47,982 bases of DNA from Hyphochytrium catenoides (Eukaryota > Sar > Hyphochytriomycetes > Hyphochytriales > Hyphochytriaceae): NCBI GenBank assembly GCA_900088475.1, contig FLMG01003637.1, positions 1 to 47,982 on the forward strand, read 5' to 3'. Below are positions 23,208 to 34,016 of the stretch, one piece after another (positions within the stretch are counted from its first letter, which is position 1; each line of letters opens with the position of its first letter). Below the pieces are notes generated by a model. The model saw nothing but the letters and a program-made list of their open reading frames with translations, was not told the DNA's origin and did not search any database. The translations under genes were made by a program, and so were the position numbers.

Positions 23208-23216
23208 AAGAGAGAG
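23170..23216 (+). repeat. (GA)n microsatellite at the right edge of the gap
   Basis: GA repeats continue for about 45 bp after the gap with one GG interruption. Confidence 0.9.
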
Positions 23217-23756
23217 GAGCCCACAGTAAACTAGAAGCGACACGCTGTCGCCAGCCTCGCTCCATCACTGTCGCAGCCTCACTTCCCTTTCACTTGAGAG
23301 AGAGACTACATTCAGGACAATGATGGGACAGGGAATATTTCACCGCCTTGCAAAGTTCCGTACTGTATTTTGATAGTCCAATTATTTGTTAGTAATGATA
23401 GATGCGGAAAAATGGAAGTCTATGCAATTGTCTCGGTGGAAAGTTTGACGATAAAAGGAAAAAGAGGTTGTCATTCTTATTCTGAACATGATTTGCCGCT
23501 TCTTAGGAATACCTAGGGTTTGATGTCACTGTTTGGAATAGTCGTTACATCCTCAGGAGCTCTTCCTTGAGAAATGGCCAGTGATGGTCTCTCTCTCTCT
23601 CTCTCTCTCTGTCCCTCTCTTTCTTCTCTCTCTCGCGCTCTTTCTTCTCTCCCCTCCTCCCTTTCTTTCTCGTACACTCATTCTCTCTTTTTCTTTCTCT
23701 TTTCTTCTTTTCCTCTCTATCTCTCTCTCTCTCTCTCTCTCCTCCCCCCCCCTCTT

Positions 23757-23787
<31 letters not shown>

Positions 23788-24351
23788 CTCTATCTCTCTC
23801 TCATTCTCATTTACCTTCTCTGGCTGCTCATTCTGTCTTCCTGCTTTTCTCCCTGCCTCTTTCTCTACCTTGCCTCTCTTTCCTTTGGTTTCCCCTAGTT
23901 CTGTGTGGCCCTCTTTGGGTCCTCCTTGCTAGCTTATTTCCCTTTCTGCGCTTGGACTCTGTCGCTTTCCTCTTTGAATCCTGCATGGGAGGAGGGAGCT
24001 GGATAGGAAACACGGCGCTAGAGCTGGCGGCGAGGGCGAACAAAAGTTAGGGAAGAGACAAAAAAGTAGAAAGAGGAAGAGAGAAAGAGACGAAGACAAG
24101 GCACAGGTGTAAAGCGTGAGAAAGAGAAGGACAAACACAAGGAAGACTGAGAGAAAGAAAGCGAAGAGTAAGCCTAGCGGCGACAAGAGCCACACTCCTA
24201 GAGCTCATTGCCAAACCGCATCGCTCTCTAGGTCCCTCAGAATCATCAGCATTGCCTCTCTTTGCTCTTGAATGGCCAGCAACACTGCTTACTAGCGAAG
24301 TGTCAGGAGAAGAAGAGGACGAAGACAAGAGAAGGCCATACCATAGAAAGA

Positions 24352-24618
24352 ATGACAAGCACTTCTTCTCTAGCATCTCCCGCCCCTGCGCAGCTTTCTA
24401 GGGAGCTGCTTAGGTGGATTCAGAGCTTAGACCTTGCTTACTCTGTCAAAAATGTGAAGCGGTAAGAAGCAGTTCTCTCTCTTTTTTCAACGATCAGTAT
24501 GCGCACCTTGCCAAAGCCCTTTGTTCTCTCAACATTAGAGCTTCTTTTCTATACTCTCTCTTTCTCTCTCTCTTTTAGCCTCTCATTCTCTCTCTGTCTC
24601 TCTTTCTTCTCTGGCTCC

Positions 24619-24654
<36 letters not shown>

Positions 24655-25793
24655 CCTCTCTCTCTCTCTCTCTGTATCTATCCTTCCGCTCGTTTGCTGT
24701 CCGCGGATTCTTCTTCGGGTCTATTCGCCTTTCCTTCTTCTCGGGTCTTCGGGTCTACTCTGACGATTCTCTTGCCTAATCTGCCCTCTAGAGACTTCTC
24801 CAACGGCTTTCTCATTGGAGAGATCCTATCGCGATACTATGACAAAGAGATCCAGATGCATTCCTTCCAGAATGGCACCGGAATCAGGGTGAAGAAGGAT
24901 AACTGGGAGCTGCTATGCAAGTTCTTCCGCAAGCATGAAGAGTTTGAAGAGATTGTGCAGGACAGAGCAGAGATAGAGAAGATTATCCACTGCGATGGTA
25001 CCTCCACAACCTCTCTCTTGAAGAAGCTGTACAAGATCCTGACACACAGGGAGATTCAAGAAAAAGTCATCCAGCCCCAGCTGGAGCCTTCTCTCCCTTC
25101 TTTCACTCTCTCCAACGGGACTAAAGTCCTCCGCGACGCCCTCCGTCAGCCTGATATTGTGGAGAAACAGGATCTTGAGGTGCAGAGAGAGAAAGCGAGA
25201 GCCGTGCTACAAGCTCACGAGCAGAACATTCAGACCCAGAAGACGGATGATCCGGGCCGGTTCTCAGGTACAAATGGCTGGCCAACGAAGATTGTCAAGG
25301 GCAATACGAAGAAGGTGGAGAAGAACCAGGACAAGCCCATACAAGTGACAGTGAAGGAGGTTTCTGTCAAGCAGATTGATGAACAGACACTGGCCAGTAG
25401 GCGGAAGGCAGGAGGAGCAGCAGGACCAGGCAGTGCCTCTCCTTCTTCATCTCATTCTCTCTCTTCCCCTGCCATCCCACTCTCGGCTCTCTCTCCCCAC
25501 CAGAAAACCTTCGAGCACATTGTTAACAATCTGCTCCGCGCCCTGTTGCCGGGCCATGAGATCCGAGAGAAGTTCACGGCCAAGAGATCTCTTTTTGAGA
25601 CGTTTATTGAAATCTTTGACCGCTCGCCCTCGTCTGAGGGCTTGACCTTAGAACTATTGGAGCAGCTTGCGGCTAGTCCCCACGAGGTGGCGGCCGCTGC
25701 TTTGGCAGCTCCCAAGGAGTTCTGGCAGGTACGCTCTTGGAAGCAAGAAACAAGAGAGAGAGCGGAAGAGTAGAAAGAGGGGGAGAAAGAGAA

Positions 25794-25840
<47 letters not shown>

Positions 25841-26904
25841 TTCACGTTATGTAGATGTCTCATGGTGGCGTAAAGCTCTATTATATAAGTGCGAGGAGGA
25901 GGAACTGAAAGGGGACACACAGAGACAGAGACAGAAACACAGACAGAGAGAGAAAGAAAGAAGAGAGAGAGAGAGAGACAGAGAGAGAGAGACAAACAGA
26001 CAGACAGACAGACAGGAGACTGTGAGACCCATGGCTACTACTAGGTTATAGCTTCTGGCCCCTGACTCAGACATCTTTTTCTCCCTGCTCACTCTCTCCG
26101 CCACTGGCATCTTCGACCATCACTCTGTGTGCCCATAGCTGGAGCGATTCTTTATTCCAATGCTGCGACAGCCAGGAGACTGCGAGACGTTCCACGTAGC
26201 GGTTGATTGTCTGTCCTCTATAGGAGAGAAGGCAGTGCAGATGGTAAGTTTGTGTCTTCCCCTGACCTCTTCCGTTACTCTTCCCTCTTCTTCTCATTCC
26301 TTCGTTTCCTATCCTTGGCATGGTCCCGTTCTGTCTGTCCGAGGTAGATCTCTGTCCTTCCCTGCGTCCCGGGTTTGTTCTTCTCTCTCTTTCTCTGTCT
26401 CTCTCTCTCTCTCTCGCTCTGTCTCTCTCTCTCTAATCTCTCTCTCGGTGATTTTGTCGCGCATTTTGTTCTCTCTTTCTCTTCCACTATTTAATCATTC
26501 TAACGGCGGATGTCACTCTTCCCTTTCTTCCCCATCCTTAGGACTCTTCCACATCCATGACTCTCTTTTCAGACTTCATCCTTCCATATCTTGCCTCCCT
26601 GCTTCCTAACTCTGGCAGCAAGGCCAAGCGTTTGCTTGGGGTCGTCTACTCTTTCTGTGAGGATTCTCCAGCGGCACACTTGCAGGTAGGAGAGAAGTCA
26701 AAAGCGAAGCGCAGGAAAGAGGGAGACATGACCTTAGCTTGATGAGCGGCAGGCAGAGGACTATACATGCTACCATTTTTCTCTTGGTGATAGTCGCTTT
26801 AGCCCGGCCTCCATCACTAGTCAATTTTGTCTCCTTTCTCTCTCTCTCTCTCCCTCTCTCTCTCTTTTTGTGTGTGTGTCTCTCTCTCTTTTCGTGTGTG
26901 TGTG

Positions 26905-26955
<51 letters not shown>

Positions 26956-28233
26956 TCTCTCTCTCTCGCTCGCTCGCTAACTTCCGTCATTGCTCTCACT
27001 CGTTTCGCTGTCGCTCGCTTTGTGTCCTTCATGTGTTTGTCTGTCTGCCTGACTCTCTCTCTCTCCCTCTTCTTGATCCCTCTCCCTCTCTGTTGTTGCC
27101 TATAAATACATCCGTTTTAGGTTATCCGCAAGCTGCAAGAGAACATCCCGAATCTCTCCAACTTCATCTCCATTCTGGGTCCTCTCTCCTCTCTGGAAAG
27201 AGACATGGACGAGCCTCTCGCAGATTTCTACCTTCACTATTCTACCTCCGGGCTCTCACTCTCGTCGCCCTCAGTTAGAGCACAAGCCATTAAAGCTGCT
27301 GGCCAGGTGGTTCTCTTCTTGCCCTCTTGTGCTGAAGAGTTAGGAGAGAAGATCCTTCCGCGGAGTCTGAACGATACGTCATGGGAGGCACAAAGCCAAG
27401 CGTTGTCCTTCTGTGCCAACGCTTTGAGAGCGTCTTCCTCCTCTTCGGCATCCTCTTCTCTCTCTGAAGGAGCAAGGACCAGCATTGTTGGCTTCTGCTG
27501 TGAGCTACTCTCTCCAAAGTCACCAGTCAATGTCAGAGCTTCTGGCGTCATTTTGCTCTCTCCTGTCTTTCTTCTTTGCCGAGAGCTGAGAGAGAGATAC
27601 TGGGAGGCTCTCTTCTCTCTTTCGAGAGAGTCTCTGCTGGCTCTCCTCCAGGGAGAGTTCAAGTTTCCAGCAGAGACAGTGGCGCAAGAAGATGGCCTCT
27701 CGCTTCCTCTCCCTCGGCTCTGGACTGACGGAAGTGCTCCTATTGCTGTCGACCTAGTGAGCCTTTTCAGAGAAAGATCCCTTGATGCCTTAGAAGAGAG
27801 TCATCTTCTTGTCTTCCAGGCCTGCGTACGCTATGCCAGGAGAGAGACAGACAGGAGAAGAGATGGCGAAGAAAAGGAGGAAGAGACATGGAGAGACGTG
27901 ATGGCAAGGGTCGCGGATTATCTCTTTCTTGCTTTAGCTGAGGAAGAGACAGCGGAACTCGCAGCGTCTATCCTTACAATGGCCGTAGATTTCCCTCAAG
28001 GAGAACAGATATTGAGAGAGAAAACGTTTTTAGGAGCTCTCCGTCTAATCTTCGGAGGAGAATCTGAAGGGAGAGAAGAATGCAGGCGACAAGCGCTTAC
28101 GTTCCTCACTGAAACAATGAAGCGAAAGGGGGAAGACGGAGAGGAATGCGTGCGGAGTGTTCTCCAGTCATTCGCCAATAGCTACCGAGACATCTACCCA
28201 GGGAGTGAGTTAGAGAAACTGACTGGGCAATGA
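24352..28233 (+). CDS. CH_2-type calponin-homology protein with C-terminal helical repeats, candidate axonemal protein
   Basis: Exons: 24352-24461, 24792-25728, 26139-26243, 26542-26685, 27121-28233; about 802 aa. Residues about 12-130 resemble the CH_2 (SPEF1/CLAMP, SPATA4) domain: LLRWIQSLDLAYSVKNVKRD, SNGFLIGEILSRYY, and a helix with VKKDNWELLCKFFRK, a known pattern for a microtubule-associated CH domain of cilia. A basic, Gln/Lys linker follows (about 150-260). The remaining 500 residues are Leu/Ala-rich helices that look like HEAT or armadillo repeats (for example SVRAQAIKAAGQVVLFL). The fused architecture is larger than vertebrate SPATA4. A cilium or flagellum role is inferred from the CH_2 domain. 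All junctions are GT-AG and in phase. Intron 2 has GA repeats near the donor; intron 4 has long CT runs. Confidence 0.82.
24628..24675 (+). repeat. (CT)n tract in intron 1 of the CH-domain gene
   Basis: Two CT runs are separated by CTCC, forming part of the pyrimidine-rich 3' half of the intron. Confidence 0.85.
25798..25838 (+). repeat. (GA)n tract in intron 2 of the CH-domain gene
   Basis: This is a GA run of about 40 bp, 70 bp after the donor site. A second GA/CAGA-rich block lies at about 25960-26015. Confidence 0.85.
26835..26972 (+). repeat. (CT)n/(GT)n compound microsatellite in intron 4 of the CH-domain gene
   Basis: Long CT runs are interrupted by two short GTGTGTG units and continue towards CTCGCTCGCTCG. 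The tract lies upstream of the exon 5 acceptor. Confidence 0.85.
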
Positions 28234-28740
28234 TAGAAGGACAGGATCACATAGGATTCCGCTTCTTCCCTGTTCCTCTCACTTTTGAGATGCATCTTCT
28301 CCACTTGGTTCTCTCTCTCTCTCTCTCTCTCTGCCTTTGGCAGCGCTATTACTATCCTCTCAGCCCATCGCACTTAAGATTCTAATAAATAGATGAGACT
28401 AACATTAGGCACTCTTTACCTATGTCGAAGAGCGGCAGAGCAAGTCGTAGTAGGCATCTCCTGCAGCGTTCTTCTCGAGCCTTTCTTTATGTACTGACGC
28501 CTCCATTCCCTAACTCTCTGTCCTGTTTCCCCGCCGATTTCTCCTATATCCATCCTCCCTAAAACTCCTATTAAGAGCTAGTGCCAAGCCTCAAAGGCCC
28601 TCCTCCAAAGCGTAAACACTTCTGTCGTCGCCTTTTCTCGTCCGGATCTGTCGATAGGTCTGGCTCTCCTCCTTTCCTCGGATCCTCGAACTGTTGATCA
28701 AGCTGGACTCTCTCCTCTGAATCTCTTAGATCCCTCCCAC
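28234..28740. other. Convergent 3' intergenic region
   Basis: This lies between the CH-domain gene and the protease gene. AATAAA at 28384-28389 is a candidate poly(A) signal for the plus-strand gene. A short (CT)n run lies at about 28311-28332. No coding signal is seen. Confidence 0.5.
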
Positions 28741-31700
28741 TTAAGATGAATAGCTTCCTACCGCTGCTTCTTCCTTGTCAGCGCTTGCCATTGCTTCGAT
28801 GACGTTGCTGATATCTCCACGGAGATTTTCCACATCTTTTGGGGAGAAGATCCGCGGATGTAAGGAGGGCATGCTACCCTGGCTGAGTGAAGAGAGAAGG
28901 ATCCCCGCGTACATAAGAAGATACACGCCTGCCATGAAGATGCAAAGGTCACATAAGCCTCTCAACATCAATGCGGGAAGGCCTTGCTGGTGCCAAGTTG
29001 ATGGCGACGCAGAGCGTGCCGCAACTCTCTTTGTACGTATCAATTGGTTACTATCTTCTTTTTCACCACCTCAGTTCTTACACAGTGCTAATAGCCCTTA
29101 AAGAAGATGCATGTGACCCTCCTCCAGGTCTACCTCTTCTGCCTCCGTGTTCTGTCTCTCCCTCTCTTTCTCTCTGAAGAGCTCTCACTTACCACAGTCG
29201 CAGCTGTTCTGTTGCCTAGGCACCTCTGGCACTACAACCGGGAGTGAGGAAGGTGTGAAGACCATTCTCTTTCCTCTTTTGCTCTGATACTCTAATTCTA
29301 GGTATCTACAGGTGTCATGCCCAGCGGCCATCAGCATACGAAAGAGAAATAGGAGAGGAGGATTGTTGATGATGCTCAGCAACTTACCTTCGAAGTATGA
29401 CGCAGATAACGTCAATCTCGTGGCACTGAAGGGAGTCGAGAAAGAGAATACAAGGCCGCAAAGGCTCTCCCTTTCCCTTTCCCGACGTAACAGACAATGT
29501 CTCCTCTTCTCTCTCCACATCTACATGGGGGATCTTTTTCAAAGGACAGAGCCGGAGCCACCAGAAAGAGATGGTTAAATCGAAGCAGGAGAGAGTGGCG
29601 AGGATGAGGGATAGAAATACTAAAGCCCTTCGGAAGCACTGTCAAATGAAGGGCAGCCATAGGAGAGAGAGAAAGATTTTTAGAGAAGAATCAGAATGGA
29701 AGAATTGGACAGGCGATACTTGAAGATCGAGAGGAGCACCACGAACACTGTGAGAAACAACAGATGGTAGTACACTAACCTCTCCATCGGCAGCGAGTGC
29801 GCCAGCATACGGTCTGATTATCACTGCCAGGCTCCAATGCAACCTATGAGGAAAGGATGTGTCCAACAACAAGCTAAGCGTCCGCAAAGAAGACAAAGAA
29901 AACCCAAGGCGAGCTGAGGAGGGAGCAAGTTCACTTCAAATAGCGCGCAGCTCACCGCGCATCGTAGGGCAGAAAGGAGGCGAACGTAAGTGAAAACATC
30001 TTTGTTCTAAAGCAGAAGGGGAGAGAGAACGGACACTTACTGTCCGTTTATAGGCACTAGCAGCACATCCTTGGCGAAGATGTCAACCCTTTGGGTCCAC
30101 TTTTCAACATTGTAAAAGCTCTTGCTGATATTGTGGCCACTCCCTACTCCATCCGTCAGCCGAGTGTAAAAGAAGGATGAGAATATGTGTAAACGGTCCC
30201 GCTGTAAGGGAGCAAGACTGCGGTGCATAAACCTAAAAGAGATTGAGCCAGAAGTTAGCTCACCGACGCGAACAAGCACGGCAGTATTCAGACACGATGA
30301 AGTACAGGGACAAAGCCTCGATGGCCAGAGGGGACGGAAAGAACGCACACAGCTTCCTAAGACAGGTTGCTGAGAGGAATTTAGCGCAACCAGCCCTCTG
30401 ACCAGCATCTGCGGGCGTGCAGATGGCTACAGACTGAATCTCAACGGTAAGAAGGCTATCGAGCTCCTCACCTGAGATAGAAATCAACGATGGAGTCATT
30501 AAGAAACTCTCCTGGCAGTAGCCGTAGCTGGTCACCAACTGTTAGGATTATCCTGTCGATATCTGCCTCTTCTTCGTTTTGCTCCATTGTCCCTCGGCCA
30601 TTAGATCTCGGTGGATATGTCAGAATCGGTCGACGCAAAGACTCTGGAGGGACAGCGTCAAGATTGGACTGGGGCCATCGTCCATTTTCTCTCCCTCTGC
30701 TTGCTTCTACCTCTTTAGCAGGAGAAGAGAGAGAGTCCATCGAGATTAGTTGCTTCTGGCTATCGGAAGGCCACAGGCGCAGCAAGACGAAGCAGACAAA
30801 CAACCTTGGGTGAGAAAATGAAGGGGTTCAGGAGAAAGAGAGCAGTGCAGGATAGGTACAGACACCTAAGAAGTCATTGTTCTGCACAAATGAGGATAAA
30901 CCTTGCCTCCGCCTTGATGAATATGCTGACGTTATGGTCAATAAGGAAGCTATAAAAAATGACCAGATTGAAAGCCTCTAGCAGGGAAGGCATAGGAGCG
31001 ATGAAAGGAGGCTAGAAACAAGAGGCACCTACACCGTTGTCGGAAAGTGTATCAGGAGAGAGTCGTCGATTGGGGAACGGATAGCAAGATGACGCCTTAC
31101 ACGCTGGGTTTCATCAGTGCTTTCAGAGCTAGAGAGCAATCTGCATAGCTATTCCAGCGGTGCCAGCCATCCTCGTTTTGTAGGGTCACCGTCACTATGG
31201 TCTCGCCTTTTCTATCTCCTTTGACTTCGGCTTCGTCGGGCTCTATCACCTCCACATCGTTGTCACTCTGTGTACTTCCCTTGTTTGGTTTAGCATTCGT
31301 CTCCTTTGGCATCCCTGACTTTTCGACGTCCTTAACGAATTTATAGAGGGAGGATCCTGGGGCGGGGATGAACTTCAGAATGTACATAGTTGAGGGCGCT
31401 GCCTTAATCTCCGTGCTAGTGCGAGAAAAAGAAAAGGCGTTATGGAAGCAGCATTTGGGGGCGACGTCAGGAAGCAGTCCCAATGTCTATCCTTATACCC
31501 ATACTCATATCAAGGCGGAAGGCAGGAAGTAGAAGGAATTTATGCCGCGGTAATAAACTGCTTTCAATAGGTGCCAGAGAAATAAGGATAATTCGTCACA
31601 AGGAATGACGCAAGTAGACCAAGCAATTGCCCTCTGACCCTCTCTCACTATGTCTGTTGAACTACAAGGAAGCTCAGGATCAACCCTTCCTCGCCATCAT

Positions 31701-32952
31701 CTCTTCATTCCCTCACTGCCTCTTCTTTCTTGCCTCACCTGTAAGCCTGGAGATCTTCTAATTCTACAGGGATGCAATGCGGCGGGCATTCGATGACCAT
31801 AAAGTCTTCCTCTACTGAAGTCAGTAACCGCCCTTTGCCCCACCTTGCGGAGCCCACGCTTGCAGCAGAGACACAGATAGCGGAAATGCCATGGGAGGTG
31901 CCTCCTGCAACCTGTAGATACAGAAGTAGCAGTGATGAACATCCGGAAGCAGAGGGAATGCAGGGAGTGAGGCCAAGGTTAGGTGAGGACGGCTGTTTCA
32001 AAAACCTATGACGAAGGGCCCCAACTAATAAAGTGGATTGTAAGTCACTCATAGCGGGACAAACGCCGTTGGTACGGGTTGACCAATACGGGCAGAGGGC
32101 AAGACCAAGCGAAGAAAGACCGGCCAGAACACTTTAGAAGGCGAATCTGAGGGAGTGAGAAGGATACCTCGTCCGCTGCTACGATCTGATCCTCCTGCTG
32201 AGGAGGCGGAGGAGGAATGGGATTTTTGACAGGGGAAGTAGCGATAATTGTGGGTCTGGACAAAGAGTTTCCTTGGACCTCCTCCTTCTTCTTCTCTCCA
32301 TGGCTCCCTTCATCAGCTATAACGATCTCCTCTTTTGTCCTCGTTGTCCTTTGTGATTGTGAGGATGGAGGGTTACTTTTGCCGTCTTCTTCTTCTTCGC
32401 TCCCGCTATCATCTATGACTACTGAGGCTGATATAGCTTCTCCCCTCGGAGAGGTTCCTCTTTCCTTGGAAGATAAGACATCCTAAGGAGGATAGGGAGC
32501 AGGTGAGCAAAAAAGAACCGCACATGGAGGTAAGAGACTTGAGTGAGGGTGAAGACGAGGTGGAAGGACCTTGGGATAGGACGCGGGCGTTAGTAGAGAA
32601 AAGGTCACCTTTCATAGAAGTGAAGCTACAAAATGTCATCGCCGTCAAAGTTATCAAGGAAAGCGACAGAAGAATGCACCCGCGACCCATACACCACAGC
32701 GTGGAAATTGTAAGGAGGCGACAGGAGATGGTGGAGGTAGTGGAAGAGAGGGACACATGCGCTGCAGCGTACCCTGCGCACCCTCTTCGTTGACGAGGTA
32801 TTAACAGCTTCTGAGGCAGCCTCTCTCCCATTCCTCTTGCCCTTCACTTCGCCACTGCTAGCTTTACTAGCTGCTGATACTTCCTTCCCCTCGACTTCAT
32901 CCTCATCGTCGCTGATCAGAATAAGCTCCGGGGGTTTCGTGCTGGAAGCCAT
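28741..32952 (-). CDS. Ulp1/SENP-type SUMO protease (cysteine peptidase C48)
   Basis: Exons (minus, approximate): 32952-32773, 32482-32168, 31911-31739, 31415-31101, 30759-30472, 30232-30041, 29843-29780, 29520 or 29512-29388, 29305-29193, 28928-28741; about 650 aa. The C48 fold is clear: LLPGEFLNDSIVDFYLR, then HIFSSFFYTRL, SFYNVEKWTQ and DIFAKDVLLVPING. The catalytic residues are His in LHWSLAVI, Asp in PCILFLDSLQCHE, and Gln plus Cys in PRQQNSCDCG. This spacing is closer to the SENP6/7-Ulp2 branch. These enzymes remove or trim SUMO, mainly in the nucleus. The N-terminal half has acidic hydrophobic stretches typical of SUMO-interacting motifs (LILISDDEDE at 10-19, VVIDDSGSEEEED, EIVIADE). 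Exons 3-4 may be a PH-like region. Uncertain points: exon 1 donor (32773 or 32782), a possible extra exon between exons 2 and 3, and the exon 7-8 junction. Confidence 0.88.
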
Positions 32953-34016
32953 CGTCCGGATTCCCGTTACAGCTCAAGCTTATCGCTTGCCAGTAGCCAT
33001 TCTACCGTCAAACTATTGTTAGTTCCTCACCGCCTTTCTTCGCTCTCCTCTTTGGGCTCAGGCTCCCAAGTCGAATCGGAGATGAGTGCTCGGAAGTGTG
33101 GAGAGAGACGCGCTGATAAAATGAACATGGTAGTCTCCCATAGACTTGGAACCAGACTTCAGCAACGGCTCCACAACTTTGCGCCTTTCTACAGCTTCAC
33201 GCCCTCCGTCAGGTCATCTATTAACTGGTGTCTTCCACCCGCCGTCCTGGCGTCCACATTTCAAGCTGCCAACACTTCTTGAGCTGCAGCTTGATGAGGC
33301 GCCTTGTAGAGCTATGACAGCTCTATGTATGACGAGCCCAAGATGATGATTCATTGACGATCCATGATGATCGATATTGCGAGGCTTTCTTCGGCTGTAG
33401 ACAAGGCTGTAGATCTCCCTGGGATCAAGAGCAAGAGAAATCTTAACTCGACACTGGGATGAAGGAGAGCTTATCAGATCAATAATTGATAATCAAAGGA
33501 ACTAATTCTTTTTAGATATTTGAAGCTTTCATGATATAAATGTATCGAAAGCAATATTTCGTTGTTGGTAAAAGCTCTCTATGTAGAGGGTGGCACGAAA
33601 AGAAAGACTCGGAACTTAATTTGAAACTATACCACCCATCCCGTTACTCCGCTATGGGTACCAATAGCTAAGATACATGGCCAGTCATTCTCGGTTGCAC
33701 TTCCATGTGAATCGGTAGCCCTTTATCGGAGTTAGAGAAGGTGGGCAGTCCTGGTCTTAGTGTTTTTTAGCAGCAGCATTTGGATGGCTACAGCTTGACC
33801 AGGAGATCCCCACCCACTGGCAAATACTAAGTAGATCTGCCATCGCAACCAAAATCCCCACCCATCCTGCCGCTACCTTGGCGGCGAACCATCCGACAGA
33901 CCTGCAATCTCTTCTTATCGCCCGCTGCAGAGCCTTCGCGCTGCTCCTCCTGGTCTCCATCGTGCTTGGTTCTCAAAGCCATCATTCGAGGTTTGGTCTC
34001 TAATTGCGTGAACATC
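32953..34016. other. Divergent intergenic region between the protease and eL20 genes
   Basis: This approximately 1-kb region must contain both promoters. Its middle (33350-33700) is AT-richer. No open frame with a recognisable domain is present; minus-strand frames at 33757-34018 look like shadows. No TATA box or other clear promoter element could be fixed. Confidence 0.4.

Larger units (their letters stand above)
22619..24351. other. Intergenic region between LETM1 and the CH-domain gene
   Basis: This divergent promoter region contains the N gap, GA runs on its left side and a 350-bp pyrimidine-rich block (about 23580-23930). A more balanced, AT-richer stretch lies at about 23330-23570. Frames across the pyrimidine block translate to Ser/Leu repeats and are not credible genes. 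Confidence 0.5.

Noticed and set aside
23574-24050. 158-codon plus-strand open frame (Ser/Leu repeats)
   Set aside because: It lies in a CT-rich intergenic block, and its translation simply reflects the repeat.
31101-31738. Possible separate gene for protease exons 3-4
   Set aside because: Phases match exons on both sides, and the combined protein gives a normal Ulp2/SENP6-like layout, so one gene is simpler.
32409-32831. 140-codon minus-strand frame overlapping protease exons 1-2
   Set aside because: It is out of frame with the acidic SIM-bearing exons, which carry consistent splice phases. It is a shadow of the intron.
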